This document shows, in pieces, positions 50,803 to 59,333 of a stretch of DNA of 64,000 bases (its first letter is position 1; every line of letters starts with the position of its first letter). The notes beneath the pieces were generated by a model. The model searched no databases. It was given only the letters and a program-made list of their open reading frames with translations, and had not been told where the DNA came from. The DNA is taken from assembly GCA_902776305.1 (NCBI GenBank), contig CACYPS010000002.1, forward strand, positions 56,570 through 120,569. The letters run 5' to 3'. The translations under genes were made by a program, and so were the position numbers. This DNA comes from an uncultured Lachnospiraceae bacterium (GTDB lineage: Bacteria > Bacillota > Clostridia > Lachnospirales > Lachnospiraceae).

Positions 50803-50890
50803 TCAGAGAGACTGTACTCACGATGAAAGAGAGTGTCACCATGCTCGCGTATCATAGACTAACGTCACGGTATTGTGCGATGAAGAATAA
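50803..50890 (+). repeat. repeat A, copy with diverged left end
   Basis: ACTGTACTCACGATGAAAGA, GAGTGTCACCATGCTCGCGT, ATCATAGACTAACGTCACGG, ...GCGATGAAGAATA follow repeat A; only the first 15 bp are degraded. It sits between the second adaptor gene and the ATPase gene, inside the efflux locus. Confidence 0.8.
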
Positions 50891-50905
50891 GATCAGTGCT
50901 CTCAT

Positions 50906-52342
50906 TCAGGCAGCGTCCGGTGCCATGCCCGCATCCATGACACCTGTCGTCATATTCTCTTCCACAGGACCGCCTTCTGTCGGAACATAATCCTCTCCCT
51001 GACCTGTGTAGTCTTCTGCAGGAGCATAATCCTCTCCCTGACCCGTATAGTCTTCTGCAGGAGCATAATCCTCTCCCTGACCTGTATAGTCTTCTGCTGG
51101 AGTGTTATTCTCATCTCCCGTGTAGGCTCCGTCCGCACCGCCGGTCGTGTATTCAGCCTTTTCCGTCTTCGCACCTTCCGTACAATTCTCATCCGGAAAT
51201 GCGATGAGATCCGTCAGTTCAAGACCCGACAGGATCTGCAGTGTCCCCATCTCGGTGTCGCGCTCGCCTATAATGACATCGCGCTTCGCAAGCTTCCCTT
51301 CCCCGTCATCGACCCATACGAACGGGGCGTTTTCGACACTCTCATCGACATACCACTCATCCAGCCAGATTCCTTCTGCCGTACCGGCGTCTTCCTGACC
51401 GAGATCAGGCTCAAGATAGACGTGCTGTCCCATCATAAGGCCTTCGCTCGTCGGCAGATCTACGTAAAACGGATAATTTGTTCCTGACCCGTTATCCGTA
51501 CCGTACATATCCGCATATTTGTTCGTCTGCTGGTTCTCCCTGTCGATCTTGGAAATCGTTCCTCTCCAGATCTGCGTGTCGTCGACACGGCTTCTCACTA
51601 TGACGGGCATACCCTCCGTGAGCATACCGATATTCTGCTCATTGACTGTGCCTTTTACCCGGAGCTCACCAGTTTTGATGATCTTAATAAAGGAGGTGTC
51701 TCCGGAGTTGTAATCGGTAGCCTGCGTCTCCGAATCCCGTATGGACTGGACTACTCCGGAGATCTGGCTCGTAACCGTGGAATTGGCTATATTCTTTTCA
51801 GTTACCTCTATCTCTTTCTGCTTGGACTGAATATCGTATTCTTTCTGCTTTCTCTCCAGTTCCTGCTGTTTAATCTGGATCGTGTAATTGGCTCTCAGTG
51901 ATTTGTCCGCAGACTTTGATTCCTTCTCGAGCGCCGCGATGGTATCCTTGAGACTTTCAAGCTCGGCATTGAGACGCTCAAGATCGATCTTCTGCTGTTC
52001 CAAAGTGTTTTCAAGGTTATTGACGTCGTAGACGAACAGTGCCTGCCCCTCCGTCACCTCCTGGCCAACCTCGACAAGAACAGCCTGAATCGTATAATCA
52101 GAATTGGCAGTACAGCTCCATGTCTCCTGCGACTCTACAATCCCGCCGTAACGGTTGACAACTCCGTCGGAGATACTCTGCCCGGTCAATGTCGCTACAT
52201 CTGTCACGTACACGACCTGAGCATCCTCCGTATAGGATGTATCATTCAGGTATCGAATCAGAAAAAAGACGCCGATGACCACACAGACAGTCACAGCTAT
52301 GATGATTCCCGCCTTTTTTCCGGAAAAACCGATATTATTCAT
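50906..52342 (-). CDS. HlyD-type membrane-fusion adaptor with 13-residue repeat tail
   Basis: A 478-residue adaptor with an N-terminal signal-anchor helix (KAGIIIAVTVCVVIGVFFLI), a lipoyl half (VLVEVGQEVTEGQALFVYDV), a coiled-coil (about 115-190, KIDLERLNAELESLKDTIAA), the second lipoyl half with VRSRVDDTQIWRGTISKID, and a membrane-proximal part. The last about 65 residues contain three copies of EDYTGQGEDYAPA-like sequence (39-bp DNA repeat at 50986-51102), acidic and probably extracellular. ATG 52342 follows AGGGGG. It precedes the MacB-type genes by about 190 bp containing a repeat A copy, so it is probably a second adaptor of that system. Confidence 0.85.
   Translation of the reverse strand: MNNIGFSGKKAGIIIAVTVCVVIGVFFLIRYLNDTSYTEDAQVVYVTDVATLTGQSISDGVVNRYGGIVESQETWSCTANSDYTIQAVLVEVGQEVTEGQALFVYDVNNLENTLEQQKIDLERLNAELESLKDTIAALEKESKSADKSLRANYTIQIKQQELERKQKEYDIQSKQKEIEVTEKNIANSTVTSQISGVVQSIRDSETQATDYNSGDTSFIKIIKTGELRVKGTVNEQNIGMLTEGMPVIVRSRVDDTQIWRGTISKIDRENQQTNKYADMYGTDNGSGTNYPFYVDLPTSEGLMMGQHVYLEPDLGQEDAGTAEGIWLDEWYVDESVENAPFVWVDDGEGKLAKRDVIIGERDTEMGTLQILSGLELTDLIAFPDENCTEGAKTEKAEYTTGGADGAYTGDENNTPAEDYTGQGEDYAPAEDYTGQGEDYAPAEDYTGQGEDYVPTEGGPVEENMTTGVMDAGMAPDAA
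50986..51102. repeat. 39-bp in-frame tandem repeat, three units
   Basis: Units begin at 50986, 51025 and 51064 with CATAATCCTCTCCCTGAC. The length is a multiple of three, so copy-number change would alter tail length without frameshift. Confidence 0.9.
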
Positions 52343-52472
52343 CAAAATCCCCCTTCGGAAATCCGTGTTCAATTAAGATATCCAATATTTTACCACAATA
52401 TCCGGCAGTATTTAACTGAGTATTATAACAGATAACTGTCACCACATTGTGTCCTGCGTTATTATTTCGGAT

Positions 52473-52573
52473 TTTTATTCTTCATCTTGCAATACTCGTG
52501 ACGTAAGTCTATGATACGCGCGCAAGGTGACACCCGTCTTCATCATGAATACAATCTCGCGATGAAGAATAAA
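52473..52573 (-). repeat. repeat A, full copy on the minus strand
   Basis: Reverse complement begins TTTTATTCTTCATCGCGAGA and ends GCAAGATGAAGAATAAAAAT. Internal CACCTTGCGCGCGTATCATA and GACTTACGTCACGAGTATTG are the best match to the copy at 4271. It makes up most of the 315-bp gap between the divergent genes. Confidence 0.85.
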
Positions 52574-52657
52574 AGCCTACGGCGGATCGCAAAAAAATGC
52601 GCATGCTATTCTAATTTATGTTATAGTTTAAGTAGTATAAAACAGGAGGTGATGCTC

Positions 52658-53089
52658 GTGAAACTCACTTTACAGAAAATATTCTTTTCTATACTGGCAA
52701 TCGCAGTCAGTATAGCAGCTGCAGTTATCGGCATGTACATGGTGTTCCTCGCACAGATGCAATTCGCGTATCGCATGCTGTTCGCCTGTGTATTCATGTT
52801 CAATCCGATCCTCACGGGATTCCTGATCTCCTTCGCGTTCAGGAAAGCTGCCGAAAAAGAGCCGAAGGAACCCAAGGAGCCAAAACAGCCAAAGGAACCC
52901 AAAGAGTCCAAGTGGGGCTGGAAGAAGGATAAAGAAGAGTCTGCTGCCTCTGCCGCAGAGCAGGCTAACACTTCGGTAACAGGTTCCTTTGACAGCACAG
53001 CTTCTTCCGGCTATGATCTGCCCGGCTCTGAAGTATACACCAATTACAGTGATACTACTACGGCTGAGAATATTTCGGACAGCGAATAA
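52658..53089 (+). CDS. small membrane protein with Lys-Glu-Pro repeat
   Basis: A 143-residue protein of unknown family: two membrane helices (IFFSILAIAVSIAAAVIGMY and RMLFACVFMFNPILTGFLIS), a short tract of repeated KEPKEP/KQPKEP units (about residues 67-82), then a Ser/Thr/Ala-rich hydrophilic tail. Start is GTG at 52658, since AGGAGG is 8 bp before it; the ATG 6 bp earlier is only 2 bp from the Shine-Dalgarno. It lies 62 bp upstream of truA in the same direction, with no terminator between, so it is probably co-transcribed. Confidence 0.65.
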   Translation: MKLTLQKIFFSILAIAVSIAAAVIGMYMVFLAQMQFAYRMLFACVFMFNPILTGFLISFAFRKAAEKEPKEPKEPKQPKEPKESKWGWKKDKEESAASAAEQANTSVTGSFDSTASSGYDLPGSEVYTNYSDTTTAENISDSE

Positions 53090-53151
53090 AAACAGACGAT
53101 GAGCGTTCGGGAAGAACGCCCGCAATGGCGCACTTGTGAAGAGGAACACAC

Positions 53152-53904
53152 ATGACGAACTACCGAATGATAGTACAATATGACGGTACCCGCTATAACG
53201 GATGGCAGAAACAGGGGGATACCGACAACACGATCCAGCAGAAGCTCGAGACGATTCTCACGCGCATGATCGACGGTTCACCGGAATCACCGGTGGATGT
53301 CCACGGGGCAGGCCGCACAGACGCAGGCGTGCACGCCAGAGGACAGGTCGCGCAGTTCCGGCTGGAAACCGATAAGACGCCGGACGAGATTCGTGATTAT
53401 TTGAACGAGTATCTTCCGGATGACATCGGTGTCACTTCCGTTGCCGTTGCCGCTCCGCGTTTTCACAGCCGCTTCAATGCTTCGCAGAAAACCTATCTCT
53501 ACAGGATCTGCAAGGATAAGTCTTATCATGTGTTTGACCGGAAATATCTCTATGAGTACAGAGGATCCCTCGACACTGCCGCCATGAAAGTGGCAACGAT
53601 CCAGCTGAGAGGCGAGCACGATTTCCGGAGCTTCTGCGGAAATCCGCGCATGCGGAAATCCACCGTGCGCAAGCTGTACGCCATCCACATCATCGAGACT
53701 CCGGATGAAATTGATCTGGAGTTCATCGGGGAAGGCTTCCTTCAGTATATGGTCCGTATACTGGTCGGTACTCTGATTGAAGTCGGGGAAGGAAAGAGAG
53801 ATCCGTTCTCCATGAAAGAGCTCCTGGAGGCGAAAGACAGAAACCTTGCGGGGCCCACCGCTCCGGCGAGAGGTCTGACACTGATGGAAGTTAAATATAA
53901 TTAA
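53152..53904 (+). CDS. truA: tRNA pseudouridine(38-40) synthase TruA
   Basis: Isomerises U38-U40 in the anticodon stem-loop of many tRNAs. The 250 residues begin YRMIVQYDGTRYNGWQKQGD, carry the catalytic aspartate at about 57 in GRTDAGVHARGQVAQF, then RFNASQKTYLYRI, FIGEGFLQYMVRILVGTL and the usual end. Length and motifs are normal. A terminator hairpin follows, shared with the convergent thiI. Confidence 0.96.
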   Translation: MTNYRMIVQYDGTRYNGWQKQGDTDNTIQQKLETILTRMIDGSPESPVDVHGAGRTDAGVHARGQVAQFRLETDKTPDEIRDYLNEYLPDDIGVTSVAVAAPRFHSRFNASQKTYLYRICKDKSYHVFDRKYLYEYRGSLDTAAMKVATIQLRGEHDFRSFCGNPRMRKSTVRKLYAIHIIETPDEIDLEFIGEGFLQYMVRILVGTLIEVGEGKRDPFSMKELLEAKDRNLAGPTAPARGLTLMEVKYN

Positions 53905-53918
53905 GCTTTAGATTGAAC

Positions 53919-53982
53919 AGGCTGCCGTATGAAGCAGTACCACTACGAAACATTGTGGTGGCGCTCCTTCATACGGCAGCCT
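53919..53982. terminator. bidirectional terminator between truA and thiI
   Basis: AGGCTGCCGTATGAAG and CTTCATACGGCAGCCT, with an inner CCAC/GTGG stem, then T6. Confidence 0.9.
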
Positions 53983-53999
53983 TTTTTCAAAATTAAAAG

Positions 54000-55178
54000 T
54001 TATTTCGCAATGACCAGTTCTGCCGTCTCTATAGCCGTCGCCATCAGATCGTCTATCTTCTCTTTCAGTTTAGTCTCACTTCTCTCAATGATCTTGAGCT
54101 GAGGCTTTGTGACAGGATGCTTGGCTACGAAAATCGTGCAGCAGTCCTCATACGGCAGAATTGACGTATCGTATGCGCCGATTTTGCGGGATATATCAAC
54201 GATATCATTCTTGTCAAATCCTATGAGCGGACGATATACCGGCAGCTCGCAGACGGCATTTGTGCAGAGCAGGCTGTGCATGGTCTGGCTTGCGACCTGA
54301 CCGATACTTTCACCGGTGACGAGACCCATGTCACCGTTTTCAACGGCAAAATGTTCCGCAATACGCATCATATAGCGGCGCATGATGATCGTGAGTTCCT
54401 CGTGCGGACACTGATCGTAAATGTATAGCTGAATATCCGTGAAATTCACAATATGCAGCCGGATCGGACCGGTGTACTGCGCCACGATTTTCGCAAGGTC
54501 GACGACCTTCTGTTTTGCACGGTCAGACGTGTAGGGAGGTGCATGGAAATACACCGCATCGATCGTAACTCCGCGCTTCGCTACCATCCAACCTGCGACC
54601 GGTGAATCGATGCCGCCGGAGAGCAGAAGCATGGCACGTCCCGCAGTACCGACCGGCATGCCGCCGGGACCCGGAATCACCTTCGAATAAATATATATCT
54701 CTTCACGAATCTCGACGTCAAAAACGATCTCCGGATTGTGTACATCGACCCTCATGTCAGGATTTGCCATGAGTATAGCCTCGCCGAGTTCCGCATCGAC
54801 CTCCATGGATGTAAGCGGATATTCCTTATCCACGCGGCGGGCTTTGACCTTAAATGTTGAGGTGCAGTTCGGATGCTCCTCATTCAGGTACTCCACCATA
54901 TGCTCTCTGAGTTGTTCAATACCGCAGCTTTCGTAGATGACGACCGGGCAGATCCCGACAATACCGAACACGTGTGACAGACGGTCGACTGTCTCATCAA
55001 AATTCCAGTCCCCGCTGCAAAATACATAAATTCGGCCGCGCGTCTTTCTCACCTCGAAATCCCCGTCGATCCTCGTGAGGACCGTCCGGATCCGCTTTGC
55101 GAGTGCATCTTCAAAAATGTGTCTGTTGTCGCCTTTAAGGCCGATCTCACCATACTTAATTAAGAAGGAATTGTACAT
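54000..55178 (-). CDS. thiI: tRNA 4-thiouridine synthase ThiI (no rhodanese domain)
   Basis: ATP-dependent sulfurtransferase that makes s4U8 in tRNA and can feed thiamine thiazole synthesis. The 392 residues have an N-terminal ferredoxin-like and THUMP region (KYGEIGLKGDNRHIFEDAL, TFKVKARRVDKEYPL), the PP-loop LLLSGGIDSPVAGWMVAKRG and YTSDRAKQKVVDLA, then GESIGQVASQTMHSL and VYRPLIGFDKNDIVDISRKI. The C-terminal rhodanese domain of E. coli ThiI is absent, as is usual in Firmicutes, where a dedicated cysteine desulfurase donates sulfur. That partner is encoded directly upstream. Confidence 0.95.
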   Translation of the reverse strand: MYNSFLIKYGEIGLKGDNRHIFEDALAKRIRTVLTRIDGDFEVRKTRGRIYVFCSGDWNFDETVDRLSHVFGIVGICPVVIYESCGIEQLREHMVEYLNEEHPNCTSTFKVKARRVDKEYPLTSMEVDAELGEAILMANPDMRVDVHNPEIVFDVEIREEIYIYSKVIPGPGGMPVGTAGRAMLLLSGGIDSPVAGWMVAKRGVTIDAVYFHAPPYTSDRAKQKVVDLAKIVAQYTGPIRLHIVNFTDIQLYIYDQCPHEELTIIMRRYMMRIAEHFAVENGDMGLVTGESIGQVASQTMHSLLCTNAVCELPVYRPLIGFDKNDIVDISRKIGAYDTSILPYEDCCTIFVAKHPVTKPQLKIIERSETKLKEKIDDLMATAIETAELVIAK

Positions 55179-55247
55179 AGTTCTCTCTTTCTGTTTATTC
55201 TTATCTCATGCCTGAAGCAGCCCGATTTCTGCATCATAGGAAGCTCT

Positions 55248-55533
55248 TCGTCTTCCGTACCGCCGCAACACCGGAAAAAATCACCGTCTTCCATACCGCC
55301 GCAGCACCTGAAAAAATCACCGTCTTCCGTACCGCCTTAGCATCGGAAAAATCACCGTCTTCCGTACCGCCGCAACATCGGAAAAATCACCGTCTTCCGC
55401 ACCGCCGCAGCACCTGAAAAAATCACCGTCTTCCATACCGCCGCAACTTCGGGAAAAATCACCGTCTTCCGTACCGCCGCAGCACCTGAAAAAATCACCG
55501 TCTTCTATAGCGCCGAAGCATCGGAACGACCTC
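55248..55533. repeat. 35-36 bp tandem repeat, about eight units, extending into the desulfurase 3' end
   Basis: Units begin CACCGTCTTCC and end with an A-tract (GAAAAAAT). The last unit (from about 55497) is the 3' end of the desulfurase gene, including its stop. Most units keep a 36-bp length, so in the desulfurase frame each repeats a stop plus an LRRYGRR-like peptide. The array fills the gap to thiI. Confidence 0.9.
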
Positions 55534-56652
55534 CGAAAGGGCCTTCAGAGTTTCATCCACTTCATCCTCTGTATTCAGCTCCGAAAAGCTGAATCTTACG
55601 GAGGAAGACATCTCCTCCTTCGCTGCTCCGATCGCAGTCAGCGTCGGTGACCCCGATCTCTTATGCGTTGAGCAGGCGGAACCTGCCGATACATAGATGC
55701 CCCGCTCCTCCAATGTGTGGAGCAGAACCTCGGAACCCACGCCTATGAAGGCTGCATTCACGATGTGAGGAGCACCCTCCTCACCGGGCATTCCGTGCAC
55801 TACTACATTCTCCATATCAGATAAGCTGCAGACCATACGATTCCTAAGCGCCCTCATATGTGCGATTTTCTCATCGAAATCTGTATACGCCTCGCCCGCT
55901 GCGATACCGAGCCCCGCAATACCGGGTACATTTTCAGTGCCTGATCTGAGCGACGCCATCTGTCCTCCGCCGTAAATGAGGGGCAAAACTTTCGTCTTGT
56001 CGCTTTTATACAAGAATCCGGTACCCTTCGGTCCGTGTAACTTATGACCGCTCACAGAGAGCATGTCGATTCCGGCCTCACGCGGGAATATGCGGTACTT
56101 TCCGAAAGCCTGGATCGCATCGACATGATACAGAGCACCCGGCGCTTTCCTCTTCTTGAGCTTTCCGATCTCCTCCACAGGCGTGACAGCACCGATCTCA
56201 TTGTTGACATACATCATGGATATCAGGATGACATTTTCATCCAGCTCTTTCTCGAGCATGCCCAAGTTGATTCTTCCACACTCGTCAACGGGTATCCGGA
56301 CAATCTCGAACCCTTCCTTTTCCAGCATCTTAAGCGGTTCCGAGACGGCGGGATGTTCCATCTGAGACGTTATGATTTTATTTCCCGCACGTCTGTTGGC
56401 CCTGGCTCCGCCGATGAGAGCCCAGTTATTTGCCTCCGTCCCTCCGGATGTGAAATAAATCTCGTTCGGAGCAACCTTCAGTATTTTAGCGATCGTCTCC
56501 GCGGCTCCCTTCACATATTTTTCTGCTTGGACCCCCTTGGCATGCATGGAGGATGGATTGCCGTAGTCCTCCCGCATCACACGGAGTACTGTCTCCGCGG
56601 CCGTCGGTGAAACAATCGTCGTCGAAGCATTGTCAAAATAAATCTCTCTCAT
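55495..56652 (-). CDS. cysteine desulfurase (NifS/IscS class), ThiI partner
   Basis: PLP enzyme that takes sulfur from cysteine as a persulfide. The 385 residues show IYFDNASTTIVSP, NPSSMHAKG, FTSGGTEANNWALIG, the PLP lysine in SVSGHKLHGPKGTGFLY, RSGTENVPGIAGLG, and the catalytic-cysteine loop VSAGSACSTHKRSG, of class I type. Its place directly before thiI suggests it is the dedicated sulfur donor for tRNA thiolation (NifZ-like) rather than the general Fe-S desulfurase. The very C-terminus is Arg-rich (MLRRYRRR) and forms the first unit of a tandem DNA repeat. Confidence 0.93.
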   Translation of the reverse strand: MREIYFDNASTTIVSPTAAETVLRVMREDYGNPSSMHAKGVQAEKYVKGAAETIAKILKVAPNEIYFTSGGTEANNWALIGGARANRRAGNKIITSQMEHPAVSEPLKMLEKEGFEIVRIPVDECGRINLGMLEKELDENVILISMMYVNNEIGAVTPVEEIGKLKKRKAPGALYHVDAIQAFGKYRIFPREAGIDMLSVSGHKLHGPKGTGFLYKSDKTKVLPLIYGGGQMASLRSGTENVPGIAGLGIAAGEAYTDFDEKIAHMRALRNRMVCSLSDMENVVVHGMPGEEGAPHIVNAAFIGVGSEVLLHTLEERGIYVSAGSACSTHKRSGSPTLTAIGAAKEEMSSSVRFSFSELNTEDEVDETLKALSEVVPMLRRYRRR

Positions 56653-56790
56653 AAGGTACGCAATTTCTCTTTCTTTGAGTTCCTACTTATTCTTTTCATT
56701 CTGTCATTTCTGAAATCACAAAGACTATATTACCATATAATTTTAAAAATAAAAGGATTTGTTTCTCTTCGCAGATGCAAATACGACAGC

Positions 56791-56864
56791 TGAGATGAAG
56801 ACGAGTGTCACCTTGCGCACGTATCATAGGCTTACGTCACGAGTATTGAGTGATGAAGAATAAA
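56791..56864 (+). repeat. repeat A, copy lacking the left arm
   Basis: TGAGATGAAGACGAGTGTCA, CCTTGCGCACGTATCATAGG, CTTACGTCACGAGTATTGAG, TGATGAAGAATAAA: right two thirds of repeat A. Confidence 0.8.
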
Positions 56865-56871
56865 GAAAACA

Positions 56872-56896
56872 GGGCTGACACATAATGTGTCAGCCC
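56872..56896 (-). terminator. guaB terminator
   Basis: GGCTGACACAT/ATGTGTCAGCC is a nearly loopless palindrome, followed on the minus strand by a TGTTTTC T-rich stretch. Confidence 0.75.
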
Positions 56897-56978
56897 CTAA
56901 ATCTCAATGTAAGTTTCCGCCTCTACAGGCGTTTTTCAGAATCAAGACTGCGTCAGAGATTAATCAGAGCAGCTTGAA

Positions 56979-58481
56979 TCAATCCCTCGGATTGTTCTTC
57001 AAGATAACATCATGGCTGCCGCCTTCAACGATAGAAGTCGAGGAGACGAGTGTCAGCCTTGCCTTCTGCTGAAGTTCCGGAATAGAGAGCGCTCCGCAGT
57101 TGCACATAGTCGAGCGCACCTTATAAAGGGTCGTTCCGACGCCCTCGGCAAGTGTGCCGGCATACGGTACATAGCTGTCCACGCCTTCCTCAAAGCTGAG
57201 CTTTGTTGCGCCGCCCAGGTCGTATCTCTGCCAGTTGCGTGCACGGTTGGAACCTTCGCCCCAGTACTCCTTCACGTAGTTTCCGCCAACACGGAGCTTG
57301 CTCGTCGGACTCTCATCAAATCTTGCAAAATAACGGCCGAGCATGACGAAGTCAGCACCCATTGCCAGTGCAAGTGTAATATGATAATCGTGAACGATAC
57401 CGCCGTCAGAGCAGATCGGGATGTAAATACCTGTCTCTTCAAAATATTCATCCCTCGCCTTTGCTACCTCGATGACTGCCGTAGCCTGTCCGCGGCCGAT
57501 ACCCTTGGTCTCACGCGTGATGCAGATGGAACCTCCACCGATACCGATCTTTATAAAGTCCGCGCCAGCCTTTGCAAGGAACAGGAAACCGTCTCTGTCG
57601 ACGACATTACCGGCACCGACCTTGACGCTGTTGCCGTAATGTTCACGGATCCAGGAAATCGTTCTGCTCTGCCACTCGCTGAAGCCCTCGGAAGAATCGA
57701 TACAGAGAACGTCCGCTCCTGCTTCAACCAGTGCCGGAACACGCTCTGCGTAGTCTCTTGTATTGATACCCGCTCCGACAATATAGCTCTTATTGGCGTC
57801 GAGAAGCTCATTGACATTTTCCTTATGGCTGTCATAATCCTTGCGGAAAACGATGTACTGAAGCTTCCCTTCTTCATCGATGAGCGGCAAAGTATTGATC
57901 TTGTTATCCCAGATAATATCATTGCAGTCATGGAGAGACGTAGTCGCAGGTGCTGTGACAAGGTGATCGAGAGGTGTCATAAAATCAGTCACCTTGCTGT
58001 CGCGTGACATACGGGACAGCCTGTAGTCTCTGGATGCAACAATACCGAGAAGCTTCCCGTGTGCCGTTCCGTCATCCGTGATTGCAACTGTGGAATGGCC
58101 TGTTTTGGTCTTGAGATCAAGCACGTCGGCAAGCGTAGCTTCCGGCGGAAGATTGGAATCGCTGGTAACAAATCCTTTCTTATATGCCTTTACACGTCTG
58201 ACCATGTCAGCTTCTTCCTGAACGGTCTGTGACCCGTAAATGAAAGAAACGCCGCCCTGCTTTGCGAGAGCAATGGCAAGCTTTTCGCCGGATACAGACT
58301 GCATGATGGCAGAAACCATCGGAATGTTCATTTTGAGCGGACACTCTTCTTCGCCTTTTTTATATTTCACAAGCGGAGTTTCCAGAGAAACAGCTGACGG
58401 GACACATTCTGAAGAAGAATAACCCGGAACAAGCAGATATTCACCAAATGTACGAGACGGTTCTGTGAAGTAAAAAGCCAT
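56979..58481 (-). CDS. guaB: IMP dehydrogenase
   Basis: NAD-dependent oxidation of IMP to XMP, the first committed GTP step. The 500-residue protein has a TIM barrel interrupted by two CBS domains (about 100-220; [18 protein letters not shown] and [20 protein letters not shown]). The catalytic cysteine loop reads [20 protein letters not shown] where most bacterial enzymes have GPGSICTTR, and the flap contains [12 protein letters not shown]. This places it in a divergent IMPDH subgroup; activity is still expected. It links to the purine theme of purO-purH and to GTP sensing by CodY, though it is unlinked in operon terms. Confidence 0.94.
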   Translation of the reverse strand: MAFYFTEPSRTFGEYLLVPGYSSSECVPSAVSLETPLVKYKKGEEECPLKMNIPMVSAIMQSVSGEKLAIALAKQGGVSFIYGSQTVQEEADMVRRVKAYKKGFVTSDSNLPPEATLADVLDLKTKTGHSTVAITDDGTAHGKLLGIVASRDYRLSRMSRDSKVTDFMTPLDHLVTAPATTSLHDCNDIIWDNKINTLPLIDEEGKLQYIVFRKDYDSHKENVNELLDANKSYIVGAGINTRDYAERVPALVEAGADVLCIDSSEGFSEWQSRTISWIREHYGNSVKVGAGNVVDRDGFLFLAKAGADFIKIGIGGGSICITRETKGIGRGQATAVIEVAKARDEYFEETGIYIPICSDGGIVHDYHITLALAMGADFVMLGRYFARFDESPTSKLRVGGNYVKEYWGEGSNRARNWQRYDLGGATKLSFEEGVDSYVPYAGTLAEGVGTTLYKVRSTMCNCGALSIPELQQKARLTLVSSTSIVEGGSHDVILKNNPRD

Positions 58482-58579
58482 ACATACTCTCCTTTATCAT
58501 ATATTGGGAGTTATTTTAACTCATTTGTTTTGAAATCACAACTGTTAAATATAGTTTTTTGTGCAACCAATTTGCCGGT

Positions 58580-59317
58580 TCATTTTTCGAGATAAAACAT
58601 AAGAACGGACATTGCAGAGATCGCTGCGGTCTCCGTCCGCAGAATACGCCGTCCGAGAGTTATAATATGCGCTCCGGATTCCTTTGCCGCTTCCACTTCC
58701 GCCGGATCGAATCCTCCTTCCGGACCGATAAAAACAGCTACGGACTCGCCCGGACCTATTCCGCTTATGAACTCTCTGGTCTTTGCGATATCTTCCGCGC
58801 ACTCATACGGGAACAGGATATGCTCTGCATTGCGGGCTTCCGACAGAGCCTGAATGTATGTCGCGACCGGTGCGATTTCCGGAATAATTCCCCGTTTCGC
58901 CTGCTTCGCAGCCGCCTCGGCTATGCTCTGCCATCTCTTCACTTTGGCCTCGGCCTTCTTCTCATCCAGTTTCAGAACGCATCGCTTCATCCTGACCGGT
59001 ACAATTCGATACACTCCCAGCTCGACCGCTTTCTGAACGATCAGCTCCATCTTATCAAATTTCGGGAGTCCCATGTAGAGAGTGATCCGGTTCGAGAGCT
59101 CCGCCTCATTCACCTCCGTAAAAAGCACATCCGCGTATATCTCATCCGCGGTGATTTCTCTGATCCGGCAGGTCGCAACATTTCCGTTCTCATCAACGGC
59201 CTCGATATCATCCCCGATTTTCATGCGCAGAACGTTGCGGATGTGATTGACGTCACCGCCTGTAACGCTGAGCACACCGCCCTCGATCTGATCGGAATCT
59301 ATAAAGAATCGAAACAT
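58580..59317 (-). CDS. rsmE: 16S rRNA m3U1498 methyltransferase RsmE
   Basis: SPOUT-family methyltransferase that modifies U1498 near the decoding centre. The 245 residues begin with the PUA-like domain (FRFFIDSDQIEGGVLSVTGG, DVNHIRNVLRMKIGD) and end with the knot motifs FIGPEGGFDPAEVEAAKESG and TLGRRILRTETAAISAMSVL. GAGGTG precedes the ATG. It follows prmA by 16 bp, a standard Firmicutes pair after dnaJ. Confidence 0.95.
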   Translation of the reverse strand: MFRFFIDSDQIEGGVLSVTGGDVNHIRNVLRMKIGDDIEAVDENGNVATCRIREITADEIYADVLFTEVNEAELSNRITLYMGLPKFDKMELIVQKAVELGVYRIVPVRMKRCVLKLDEKKAEAKVKRWQSIAEAAAKQAKRGIIPEIAPVATYIQALSEARNAEHILFPYECAEDIAKTREFISGIGPGESVAVFIGPEGGFDPAEVEAAKESGAHIITLGRRILRTETAAISAMSVLMFYLEK

Positions 59318-59333
59318 GTATTTTCACCTCATT

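Noticed and set aside
55248-55533. Possible CRISPR array
   Set aside because: Units of 35-36 bp are contiguous with no variable spacers, and the last unit is coding sequence of the desulfurase gene.
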